DNA from: Gammaproteobacteria bacterium | GTDB taxonomy: Bacteria; Pseudomonadota; Gammaproteobacteria; Ga0077554; Ga007554 | Reading direction: 5' to 3' | Length of the DNA stretch: 55,808 bases | Assembly (NCBI GenBank): GCA_023266055.1 | Contig: JAHFRW010000016.1 | Span: forward strand, 1-55,808 | Shown here: in pieces, positions 26,659 through 34,162 of the stretch | Position numbering within the stretch: the first letter of the stretch is position 1 | How the letters are laid out: each line of letters opens with the position of its first letter | The notes under the pieces: generated by a model | What the model was told of the DNA's origin: nothing | What the model saw: the letters and a program-made list of their open reading frames with translations, nothing else | Databases searched by the model: none | Made by a program: the position numbers and the translations under genes

Positions 26659-28589
26659 CACCACCTCGTTGCGAAGTTACTGCCGCGCCGTCGCGCGCCC
26701 TTGCGTGTCGTGGTCGGCGGAACGATGAGTGGGCTGGGATTTTCCTCAACCTTCACCGCCGCCACGTCTACCGGCTCGACCATCGCAGACCGCCGATCCC
26801 AATCTGATTTTTTCCACTTGTGCAAATATATTTCTGGGTGATGCGCTGCCGCCAAAGCATAATTCCAGGTATCCAGCGGTTCGTTGGCGTGACCTTTTTT
26901 GATTTCCCAGCGGTTTTTACGGGGGTTAAATGTTTCTGATACCAGCCCATTAAAGTATTTCTCATCCAGATCCTGGCTGAATCTTGCTTTGCGCTCCGAG
27001 GCGGGCTTGTCGGCATCGGCATGCAGGCGCCCGTACAGCAGGTGTTTGGCCGTGTCGCTGCCGACCATATACAGCGATACGCCGTTTTTAGTGGTGATGC
27101 CGCGCCAATTGACATCCTGCCTGCGCGGCTTGCCCAGGATCGCCTGGCCGGGCTTGTTCGCGCCCTTGATCGCCATCGGGCGCCGCACGCGATTGGCGCG
27201 CACGAAATTGTAAACATCGTGGGCGTTGTGCCCGCCGGTATCAATCGCGCACGCCTCAGCGCGCAGCACCACACCGAAATCGTTTGTTAACTGGATGCCA
27301 TTAACGTATTCGGCCAGCGCATGCCACAACTTTTCCTCGGTGGGGCTACCGTGCAACACATGGTAATCGAGCGTCCAGGTAACATCACCGCGCCCATGGC
27401 CCAGCACTTGGATCTCCAACCGGGCATTATGTCCGCTTTGCACGTCGACGCCCACAGTGACCAATAGGCACCCGCGCGGCACGGCACGCAACCCATAAGG
27501 CTCGGCGCGCGACATCAATACATTGGATTTTATATCGCTGGTACGGTCGGCATAGCTCTCGGCCAGCCGTGTGTTGATAAAGCGCATCATGCGCGCGGTA
27601 TCGCCCTGCGCCTCCAGCCACTCCTCGGCTAGGTCGCGCCAGGAGCGCCCCAGCCCAATCGGGCTATACAGCGCGCTGGCATGGAAACTGGGGTACGGCG
27701 CACCGGGGTTTTTGGCAATCCAGCGATGCCGGGCCATCATATCCGGTTTGTGGTGCTCCAGAATCTCACAGCCGTTATGTTCGCAGGTGTACCAGATATG
27801 CCGGATGCGCTTGTCAACGCCGTCGGTCTTCGACCACATCAGATTACCCCACTTCAACGCCTGATACTCACCGCAATGCGGGCATGGCAGATGCGCGTAG
27901 CGCTGGTCACCACCACCAAACTCTTCTTCGATGATGCTGTGACCCTTCAGTGTCGGCGCAGAGCAGACATACAATTTTGAGTCCTGGTACGTCGACTGCC
28001 GAGCCTCAATCAAACCGATAACATCTCCCTGACCCGTGTCGCGCTCGTACTCATCAACCTCGTCAGCGATGGCATAACGCAACGAGATATTTTTAAGATC
28101 GGCGGTGGATCCCGCTGTGCGAAAATATAACGACCCGCCCACATACCCCTTGCGACGGGCGTTATTGTCGCCGCTGCTCTTTTTTGCCAGCGCCTCACGC
28201 ACACATGCCGTACCCTCGACCAGCGGTGCGAACTTCTGCGCGCTCCAGTCTGCCAGCGTGTTCTCGGTGGGCATGAACAATCCCACCGAGCCTTTGGCGT
28301 GCGAGATGATGTAGCCCAGCCAGTTGGTGGATATCGCCGTTTTGGCAAACTGCGTCGGCCCCTCGAAAACCACTTTTCTAACGGGCGAGCTTTCAGAAAG
28401 CATATCCATGATCTCGCGCGTGAGTGGATTACGGCTGGTGCGCCACGGCCCAGGCTCCGCGTCCGCTCCTTCCACCAGCATGCGATGGGCATCCGCCCAC
28501 TCGCTCACTGTCAGATTATCCTTGGGGCGGATATGCCGGGCGGCGACGGCGTACGCGTCCGCCCGGAACGATCCAGCGACTAATGTCAT
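26658..28589 (-). CDS. terminase large subunit, GpA family
   Basis: 643 residues from ATG 28589 (start overlaps the previous stop as ATGA). N-terminal packaging ATPase with Walker A-like VFEGPTQFAKTA. Zinc-like Cys pairs (CPHCGEY, CEHNGC) sit in the middle, and a C-terminal nuclease follows, with acidic residues (GVDVQSG, AIDTGGHNAHDV). It cuts concatemeric DNA and drives it into the prohead with the small subunit at 30100-30639. Confidence 0.93.
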   Translation of the reverse strand: MTLVAGSFRADAYAVAARHIRPKDNLTVSEWADAHRMLVEGADAEPGPWRTSRNPLTREIMDMLSESSPVRKVVFEGPTQFAKTAISTNWLGYIISHAKGSVGLFMPTENTLADWSAQKFAPLVEGTACVREALAKKSSGDNNARRKGYVGGSLYFRTAGSTADLKNISLRYAIADEVDEYERDTGQGDVIGLIEARQSTYQDSKLYVCSAPTLKGHSIIEEEFGGGDQRYAHLPCPHCGEYQALKWGNLMWSKTDGVDKRIRHIWYTCEHNGCEILEHHKPDMMARHRWIAKNPGAPYPSFHASALYSPIGLGRSWRDLAEEWLEAQGDTARMMRFINTRLAESYADRTSDIKSNVLMSRAEPYGLRAVPRGCLLVTVGVDVQSGHNARLEIQVLGHGRGDVTWTLDYHVLHGSPTEEKLWHALAEYVNGIQLTNDFGVVLRAEACAIDTGGHNAHDVYNFVRANRVRRPMAIKGANKPGQAILGKPRRQDVNWRGITTKNGVSLYMVGSDTAKHLLYGRLHADADKPASERKARFSQDLDEKYFNGLVSETFNPRKNRWEIKKGHANEPLDTWNYALAAAHHPEIYLHKWKKSDWDRRSAMVEPVDVAAVKVEENPSPLIVPPTTTRKGARRRGSNFATRW

Positions 28590-29173
28590 ACTACCCTGAA
28601 CTCGATTACCCATACCCATGGGTTTTTGCCCCACGATCCCGCACCATTGATACGGTCCCACAGATTCGCGAACCCGGCACGATATGTTCCGTATTCCGGC
28701 TCAGCATTAAATATATCATCACACAGCTTTTCAGCACCTTCACGCGCAGCGGCATCCTCAGAAATGTCCTGCAGCCGCTCAACACGTAGCCCACTAATTT
28801 CGAGGGTCAGGCGGCACGCCCAGAAGGGCATGTGAATCGACGGACGCCAACGTGGAACATCAAATTCGGCACCAACATCGGCGCGATAACACGCCCTGCG
28901 CGCCGACTCAGGGAAATCAGGATGATAAGCCCACGCCTCTCTTACAAATAAACGATCCCCCACGACACCATAAGGGCATGGAAAGGCATGAACATTCCAC
29001 CACACCCGCGACGAGGGATCAGCTGCCACGATATCCCCATCACGCTCGCCACCGGACAACGAGTCCCAGATCATCCCTGACGGCAACTTAAATAACCGGC
29101 GCGTCACACACTTTTTCCCCGCCAACATAGCCCGTACCATGGCCGTTGAAAATAAAATGGAACGCTCTTTCAT
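28586..29173 (-). CDS. ASCH-like domain phage protein
   Basis: 195 residues with KKCVTRRLFKLPSG, GDRLFVREAWAY, ISGLRVERLQDISEDAA and NPWVWVIEFR, the signature of a common phage protein of the ASCH/PUA-like group. The fold suggests RNA or modified-nucleotide binding. Its role in phages is unknown. It is coupled to terL by an ATGA overlap. Confidence 0.75.
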   Translation of the reverse strand: MKERSILFSTAMVRAMLAGKKCVTRRLFKLPSGMIWDSLSGGERDGDIVAADPSSRVWWNVHAFPCPYGVVGDRLFVREAWAYHPDFPESARRACYRADVGAEFDVPRWRPSIHMPFWACRLTLEISGLRVERLQDISEDAAAREGAEKLCDDIFNAEPEYGTYRAGFANLWDRINGAGSWGKNPWVWVIEFRVV

Positions 29174-29174
29174 T

Positions 29175-29555
29175 TCAACCCCGCTTCGGCTTTATGCCAT
29201 ACAATTTAAACCAATCGGCATAGCTAATGTCGATGTTATTAACAGACCCCTTGTATCGAGCCAGAGAATTATCAGGCAACGCCACAGGATGCGCGGCGCA
29301 TCGATCATTCCTTCGCGACACTTTTCCATCACCGATACCAGCGCGACGTGGGCGATTGCGATTAAAAATATTTTTACACGTCCGGCAACGCCGCTGACCG
29401 TTCGCGCCTATTATTAAATTTTCACCGCTGAACGGATGCCCCCACTTGCAACACGGCATCGCCCTGCGACGTTCATTCGCTTTCTCAAAATTCGATGCTT
29501 TATAACCACGCCGAGATTGATCCAAACCGCTGTTTGATTCCTTTCCCATACTCAC
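29175..29555 (-). CDS. HNH-like / zinc-ribbon phage protein
   Basis: 126 residues. Central stretch CKWGHPFSGENLII, then RRCRTC, is the N-terminal zinc knuckle and loop seen in phage HNH endonucleases. The C-terminal part has a YADWFKLYGI end. HNH nucleases often sit beside terminase genes and help packaging, but the catalytic motif is not fully clear here. Confidence 0.6.
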   Translation of the reverse strand: MSMGKESNSGLDQSRRGYKASNFEKANERRRAMPCCKWGHPFSGENLIIGANGQRRCRTCKNIFNRNRPRRAGIGDGKVSRRNDRCAAHPVALPDNSLARYKGSVNNIDISYADWFKLYGIKPKRG

Positions 29556-29564
29556 CTCCAGACA

Positions 29565-29834
29565 TTATTTTTTACGGTGCATCACCCTGATCAATCGCGG
29601 ATGCGCCCACATCGACGTAATGATGCCCAGCGGCCCGCCAATCATGAACGCCACGATATCCATGCCCCCCGCATCCGGCGCCAGCTTGAACAGCACTAAA
29701 TTACTGGCACCGATCGCGAACGATGTAAAAAATGCCGCCGCATAATGCCGACCATTCACGTTGAGCGATTGCAGGCCCAGCGCGAACACGAGCACGAACG
29801 TGGACACGAACAGCGCGAGTGAGGTCATGGACAC
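29565..29834 (-). CDS. small three-helix membrane protein
   Basis: 89 residues with three hydrophobic segments (LALFVSTFVLVFALGL, AAAFFTSFAIGASNLVLF, IVAFMIGGPLGIITSMW) and a basic C-terminus. It is near the terminase genes. Function unknown; it resembles a conserved phage membrane protein. Confidence 0.6.
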   Translation of the reverse strand: MSMTSLALFVSTFVLVFALGLQSLNVNGRHYAAAFFTSFAIGASNLVLFKLAPDAGGMDIVAFMIGGPLGIITSMWAHPRLIRVMHRKK

Positions 29835-30103
29835 TCCTCGAACATCAACGGGACCTGCACCGGCGGCACATCCCCAGAAAAATGCTGATACCGCCGCGCG
29901 CGATTACATGTGACGATCCCAATGTGCCAATCTTTGGGATCGTATTTACCACGGAGTGGCTTAACGCATGTCGCATGAATATATGCGGCACGGTCGCCGG
30001 GGTCATATGGATTAGTTGAGTGATATGATTCGACGCGCCAGACATAACCATGCCCCTCATACTCGCCCGCATTCATCACCAAATCGCCAGGGCTGAACCT
30101 CAT
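29825..30103 (-). CDS. phage protein of unknown function
   Basis: 92 residues beginning MRFSPGDLVMNAGEYEGHGY, likely a small SH3-like beta barrel. It overlaps both neighbours by a few bases, so it belongs to the same operon as the small terminase. Confidence 0.55.
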   Translation of the reverse strand: MRFSPGDLVMNAGEYEGHGYVWRVESYHSTNPYDPGDRAAYIHATCVKPLRGKYDPKDWHIGIVTCNRARRYQHFSGDVPPVQVPLMFEECP

Positions 30104-30639
30104 CCCTCCACCTCCCCCAACTTCCGCACCTTCTCCGCAAAGCTGCGCTCCATTTCCTGCAGTCGGATATAAATTTCCTCTTTCAGTGTGGCACGTATCG
30201 CCTCCTGATCTTTCGCCACCAGCAGTGGCGCCACCATGTGCGGCATATTTTCCAGCGCCTGGCGCAGCGTCACGGCCACATCACCGATCACGGCCAGCGC
30301 CTCGCTTTTTTCCACGACCAATGCTGCCGAGCGCTCGTAATCCAGTTTGTGTTGGCGCGCTAGATAGTGCTCTTTAATCGCTCGTGCCGCTTGATAGCCG
30401 CCGGTCACCCGCTCATCCGCTTGCGCAGATGGCGCGTGCTCACGCGCCGACACATTGCGCACCACAACATCATCGCGGTTAGGATCAGCCGTCGCCTTGA
30501 TACGCTGTAAACTGGCCGCCGCATCCACATCCCCCGACTCGGTCAACACCAGGCGACCTGCTGCTTTTAGTTGGCTAACATAGCTGCGACTCCACCCATT
30601 ATTTTTTGCAAATTCGGCCTGAGACACGTTGTTTTTCAT
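30100..30639 (-). CDS. terminase small subunit, Nu1-like
   Basis: 179 residues. N-terminal helix-turn-helix (VSQAEFAKNNGWSRSYVSQL) for DNA recognition and a C-terminal coiled part (AIKEHYLARQHKLDYERSAALV) shared with Nu1/DUF1441 proteins. It recognises the packaging site and recruits TerL. First gene of the leftward late operon. Confidence 0.85.
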   Translation of the reverse strand: MKNNVSQAEFAKNNGWSRSYVSQLKAAGRLVLTESGDVDAAASLQRIKATADPNRDDVVVRNVSAREHAPSAQADERVTGGYQAARAIKEHYLARQHKLDYERSAALVVEKSEALAVIGDVAVTLRQALENMPHMVAPLLVAKDQEAIRATLKEEIYIRLQEMERSFAEKVRKLGEVEG

Positions 30640-30669
30640 AAATTATTGATATTTAATAATATTAAAATG

Positions 30670-30698
30670 TTGACACATGGGTAATACCTATGTAATAC
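30670..30698 (+). promoter_or_regulatory. strong promoter with palindromic operator in spacer
   Basis: TTGACA (30670-30675), 17-bp spacer, TAATAC (30693-30698): close to sigma-70 consensus. The spacer (30676-30692) is an imperfect palindrome (CATGGGTAATACCTATG, 14 of 17 symmetric), a likely repressor site that differs from the CI operators. It drives the four-gene module starting at 30774. Confidence 0.7.
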
Positions 30699-30773
30699 TG
30701 TCATCACTCGCTAATCACAGCGAGCACCCTAAACCCGCTACCGGCACCGCCGGAAAGCATTAAGGAGATCAAA

Positions 30774-31757
30774 ATGAGCCAAGTCACCACCCCAAAAGGC
30801 CTCGCCGAATACCGTGCCCTGGATAAAGCCGCGAAAGCGGCCTATGATCCATCCCGCAAAGCGGGTGCCGACACTGTGCGTCACCTGCAAAAACTTGCGA
30901 AACTGATGGCCTCCGCTAAAAGCGAGGGCGAAAATATTGCCCGCAACCGCAACAATACTGAATTTCCGGAGTGGAAAAAAACCAACGACGCCCTGCGCGA
31001 TCTGTTTCGCGCCGTGGGCTATGGCATGCCCAACCTGGCGCGCGACGCGCAGCGCATGCACCTGATCCCGCTCAGCGCGCAGGATGCGGAGATTGCCAGG
31101 CACGCGGCAAAGGCCGCGCATCCCCGGCGATCCAACTGGGGTGATAGCAGGCCTTGCATCAAGGCCTGCGCAGCTGGCGAAACTATCAATGAGGCATTTG
31201 CCTACGCCGGGAAATTTAAGGGCCGCACCGGCTACACCTACCACCCAGCCATGCAGAGCGCGGCGCGCATCAGCAACGACGGCACGATGCTCACGGCCCT
31301 CATTGGCTATAAATCGACGGCCATTACCATCCAGGCTGGGCGCGGATACCAGTGGGGCGCGGATGCCAACGGCGTGCGCCTGGTGCGGTTGGCCGATTGC
31401 GCGGACTACCACCCCGACAGCGACGAGATCAGGGCTGGACGATCGGCCATCATCGCCAAGCTGAGTGAGCGCGCCGAAACCCGAAAAAAAACTGCGGCAG
31501 CCGCCAAACGTGATGCCAAAATTATTGCCGAGGCCTGCAAACACGGCGTGTGGGTTTGCTTCGCCGACTCCATCGACGGAGGAAATTGCAGTACCGGCAC
31601 GAAGGCATTTGTGCGCCGCCATGGACTTAATATCCAGCGACATTACCGCGCCGAAACTTTGCCAAAAGGCGCGGAAAGTGGCCGCATCGCGCTGGCCGTG
31701 CTTGCCGCGCAACGGCGACAGGTGCGCGATATGCAGCGTGGCTACGCCGAAATTTAA
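30774..31757 (+). CDS. unknown 327-residue protein, first gene of accessory module
   Basis: Strong ribosome-binding site (AAGGAG) precedes ATG 30774. Product is basic and helical, with TVRHLQKLAKLMASAKSEG, a middle region (GRTGYTYHPAMQSAARISND) and a C-terminal part (EACKHGVWVCFADSIDGGN). No known domain recognised. It heads a small rightward operon with its own regulated promoter, separating late from early genes, which suggests an accessory (moron-like) role. Confidence 0.6.
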   Translation: MSQVTTPKGLAEYRALDKAAKAAYDPSRKAGADTVRHLQKLAKLMASAKSEGENIARNRNNTEFPEWKKTNDALRDLFRAVGYGMPNLARDAQRMHLIPLSAQDAEIARHAAKAAHPRRSNWGDSRPCIKACAAGETINEAFAYAGKFKGRTGYTYHPAMQSAARISNDGTMLTALIGYKSTAITIQAGRGYQWGADANGVRLVRLADCADYHPDSDEIRAGRSAIIAKLSERAETRKKTAAAAKRDAKIIAEACKHGVWVCFADSIDGGNCSTGTKAFVRRHGLNIQRHYRAETLPKGAESGRIALAVLAAQRRQVRDMQRGYAEI

Positions 31758-31806
31758 CCAACCGCCCGGCGCGAGCCGGGCATCACTTAACCAAGAGGAT
31801 AATATT

Positions 31807-32025
31807 ATGCAATGGAAAGTTAACATTCCCGACCGCACGGCAACCCACGAAAGTGGACTCGTCGTGCGGTTCTCGCCTGTGCCAGACACACCGGGCGCAT
31901 GGGACGGCAAGGCCGATGCCCCAATACCAGCATCGCTCCCAATCAATGCCTCCCTCCTCGCACGGATGATGCGCGAGGCAGGAGATGCATTTTCGAGCGC
32001 ACTAAAAAAAGGAAAACAGCCATGA
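31807..32025 (+). CDS. small conserved mobile-element protein, module gene 2
   Basis: 72 residues from ATG 31807 (AGAGGAT upstream). MQWKVNIPDRTATHESGLVV and PDTPGAWDGKA resemble small proteins found paired with the next gene on plasmids and prophages. Its stop overlaps the next start (ATGA). Confidence 0.6.
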   Translation: MQWKVNIPDRTATHESGLVVRFSPVPDTPGAWDGKADAPIPASLPINASLLARMMREAGDAFSSALKKGKQP

Positions 32026-32426
32026 CCAAACGCACCAGCCTCTACCTCAACCCCCCCATCGCCGCCGCGCTGGAGGGTGCGGAATCCATATCTGGCAGAC
32101 TCGGCGTGATCTGTGATCGCTACGCCGAAATCAATCGCCGGGCGCGCATCAGATCCACCTTCAGCGCGGCGGAACTCAACGCGTTTCGCGATTGCTGCAA
32201 CGGCACGTGGTTTGAGCCTGCGCAACTCATTGACGGCGCGATCCTCGCAAATTTTGAGGATTCGCTGATCGACGGCCTGGCCGAAAAATGGGACATCGAC
32301 CCCACTATCACCATCACCAAGCTGCGCGCGCTCACCTACCCCGAGCAGGTGGCGCTGGTCGAGGATATCGAGACGTTCTGGCGCGGCGTAGCGAGCGCGG
32401 GGCCAGACGGCCCGGAGGAGGAGTAA
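32022..32426 (+). CDS. conserved mobile-element protein, module gene 3
   Basis: 134 residues. LYLNPPIAAALEGAESISGRLGVICDRYAEI resembles a ribbon-helix-helix-like start, followed by LNAFRDCCNGTWFEPAQLI and EDIETFWRGV. The two-gene pair with the preceding small gene looks conserved on mobile elements. Function unknown. Coupled to both neighbours by overlapping stop/start. Confidence 0.6.
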   Translation: MTKRTSLYLNPPIAAALEGAESISGRLGVICDRYAEINRRARIRSTFSAAELNAFRDCCNGTWFEPAQLIDGAILANFEDSLIDGLAEKWDIDPTITITKLRALTYPEQVALVEDIETFWRGVASAGPDGPEEE

Positions 32427-32590
32427 TGGCAGAGCCGCAACCCGAGCCGCCCAGCGACAATAAAAACACCGCACTGGCTCCCTGTGACCGATGCAGGGAG
32501 CATGTGATCCCCATCGTAGATACATGGCGCGGGCGAGATGGGGCAGAGTATACGGATCTTTTGTGCCCGCACTGCGGGCTGGTTTTATAG
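32426..32590 (+). CDS. small zinc-ribbon protein, module gene 4
   Basis: 54 residues from ATG 32426, which shares one base with the previous stop (TAATG), after a GGAGGAG ribosome site. Two Cys pairs (CDRC and CPHC) form a likely zinc ribbon. Last gene of the module. Confidence 0.55.
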   Translation: MAEPQPEPPSDNKNTALAPCDRCREHVIPIVDTWRGRDGAEYTDLLCPHCGLVL

Positions 32591-32716
32591 CATTTATCAT
32601 CCTGTTCCGAACGAGCTTGATAATGTTTTCATGGCTATTTTCGGTGCCAGCGGCAATAGCCATGCTAGTGGTGACCGCCTCCCCATGATGAAGCTTGGTA
32701 ATAGTTGGCATATCAT

Positions 32717-33010
32717 TCATACCCCACCCCCTTCACGGCCCGCATACGGCTTCAGATGCTGGGGATGCTGCGACTCAAAGAGCAGGGCTGCCTGCATGGC
32801 GTTGGTGATCAGGTAGAGCCGCCCAAGGCTGATACAGGCCACACCATCGCTGCCGATGGCGCCCGACAGGAAATAGCCGAGATCAGAGATCAGCCCAGCC
32901 ACGCTCGATAGCGTGTCTTCCGTGCTGACATCCGAAATGAAGGGGTTGATTTGTGCAGCGGTTTGACGATTTACGATAGGCGCGGACGCGCCAGGGGCTT
33001 GCGTGTGCAT
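32717..33010 (-). CDS. C4-controlled phage gene of unknown function
   Basis: 97 residues from ATG 33010 (GGAG nine bases upstream; an in-frame ATG at 33034 is weaker). The product starts MHTQAPGASAPIVNRQ and contains TLSSVAGLISDLGYFLSG and SLGRLYLITNAMQAALLFE. It lies where anti-immunity genes (icd/ant type) lie downstream of C4 RNA in phages P1, P4 and P7. No family recognised by sequence; a lysis-lysogeny role is inferred from position. Confidence 0.6.
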   Translation of the reverse strand: MHTQAPGASAPIVNRQTAAQINPFISDVSTEDTLSSVAGLISDLGYFLSGAIGSDGVACISLGRLYLITNAMQAALLFESQHPQHLKPYAGREGGGV

Positions 33011-33159
33011 GATGGTAGTCTCCAGTTGCGGCATAGTAACCGCCCGCCCTCTTCTAAAAGGGTGGGCGACCGAACGGAGGTTAGAAGACCGGTGGAGCAC
33101 CGGCGAGCCTTGCGGCTCCCTCTGTCCGGCCGCCCATAACTGGGTAGACCTGACAAACG

Positions 33160-33241
33160 AAAAAGCCGCACGGCTTGCGCATAGCGGCTTGCTGCCGCTC
33201 CAACTCGGGCTTCTAACCCCGATCACGTTTTTATCCGTGAC
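33160..33241 (-). ncRNA. C4-type antisense RNA
   Basis: On the minus strand the RNA begins near 33241 and contains a GTTAGAAG element (33217-33210) and the stem CGGCAGCAAGCCG. It ends in a terminator hairpin AGCCG-TG-CGGCT followed by T residues (33175-33160). GGTTAGAAG is complementary to CTTCTAACC (minus strand, 33087-33079) in the downstream leader. This arrangement fits the C4 RNA family of P1/P7/P4-like phages, which blocks translation of a downstream anti-immunity gene. Confidence 0.75.
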
Positions 33242-33247
33242 GGGGGG

Positions 33248-33277
33248 AGTATAGGCACAGCGCTGGGCGGGGGTCAA
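33248..33277 (-). promoter_or_regulatory. promoter of C4 RNA
   Basis: Minus strand TTGACC (33277-33272), 18 bases, TATACT (33253-33248); transcription start near 33241. Confidence 0.7.
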
Positions 33278-33279
33278 GT

Positions 33280-33759
33280 TCATGATGTGGATGGTTCTTG
33301 GCGCCGACCGGACATACACGGCACGCTGGTGGAACAGCTATAACCCTTGGCTTCCGGGTTATGCTGCTCGCCGTGTGGGTGGCGATGGGTAACGGCCTGA
33401 CAATAAATCCGCCCCGGCCCGCCCCAGTCGGCCTCTGACAGCACTGTGATACTTACCCCGCCCTGAGGCTGCCAGCCCGCACGGGTGAGCTGATCTAGCT
33501 TGTAGCCAAGCTCCCATGCAGATTCAGACTCAATGGCCATGTAAGCCCTTACGTTGCCTTGTGGGTGCTTCTCGCCATATTTTATTTGCATGCAGATATC
33601 GTTTGCCAACCACGCCACACCGTAAAAATGATCCGCTCCGCGCCCTTTGTCGCTTTCGGCCAATGCAAATAGGCGATCTATTAATTCTTGTTGCTGCTTA
33701 TAAGGCAGGCATTCCATGTAATCCCGAATTGTGTCTTTTCTCAAAAGCTCTATGTTCAC
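33280..33759 (-). CDS. phage protein of unknown function
   Basis: 159 residues from GTG 33759 with a strong ribosome site (GGAGGG, seven bases upstream). The helical N-terminal half (IRDYMECLPYKQQQELIDRL) is followed by a mixed domain (GADHFYGVAWLANDICMQI). The last 30 residues may be unstructured. Its stop lies just before the C4 promoter. Confidence 0.6.
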   Translation of the reverse strand: MNIELLRKDTIRDYMECLPYKQQQELIDRLFALAESDKGRGADHFYGVAWLANDICMQIKYGEKHPQGNVRAYMAIESESAWELGYKLDQLTRAGWQPQGGVSITVLSEADWGGPGRIYCQAVTHRHPHGEQHNPEAKGYSCSTSVPCMSGRRQEPSTS

Positions 33760-33857
33760 AGATTAACCCTCCATAATTATGTATAAAACATTTAATAAAC
33801 AAATACTTGCGTTCATAATGCCCATAAAAAACCCTTAAACCACGCAGTATTTACCTA

Positions 33858-33900
33858 CTGAGCCGCCGATTTTTTGACCTGAAGGGGGTAGCCCATTCAG
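33858..33900 (+). repeat. left arm of 43-bp inverted repeat
   Basis: Begins CTGAGCCGCC and ends AGCCCATTCAG. It is the reverse complement of 34104-34146 at 42 of 43 positions. The arms enclose 203 bp just downstream of the primase gene. Confidence 0.95.
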
Positions 33901-34103
33901 CTTTTTAATTTTTTTATCCTTTATATTCAATATAATAACTATAGTGAGATGGGTGAGATGGGTGAGTGGGCACATATTCGTATGTGCGCGAGATGTATGT
34001 GTGTGAGACGAGAAGCTAACGTATGCGCGTATCGCGCACGTACGCGAACAGGCAATCTCAGCCCCTTCAGCCCCTTCAAGCCGCGCCAGTATTGGCTTTG
34101 AAC
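33901..34103. other. AT-rich, iteron-like segment; candidate replication origin
   Basis: Holds an AT-rich stretch (33901-33943) next to three near-identical 9-bp units (GTGAGATGG twice, then GTGAGTGGG, 33944-33970). A perfect hairpin follows (CACATA-TTCG-TATGTG, 33971-33986), then alternating GC-rich palindromic sequence (34020-34045), and two CAGCCCCTT repeats (34059-34076). Such a combination beside a primase-helicase is consistent with an origin. It could instead be a small inverted-repeat element. No convincing gene is seen in 33760-34162. Confidence 0.45.
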
Positions 34104-34146
34104 CTGAATGGGCTACCCCCTTCAGGTCAAAAAATAGGCGGCTCAG
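34104..34146 (-). repeat. right arm of 43-bp inverted repeat
   Basis: Reverse complement of the left arm with one mismatch. It ends 16 bp from the primase stop codon (34163). Confidence 0.95.
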
Positions 34147-34162
34147 CATACATGCACTCGCA

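Noticed and set aside
30738-32720. A 660-codon open frame on the minus strand
   Set aside because: It lies antisense to four coupled rightward genes that each have good ribosome sites. It has none itself, and its low-complexity sequence resembles no protein.
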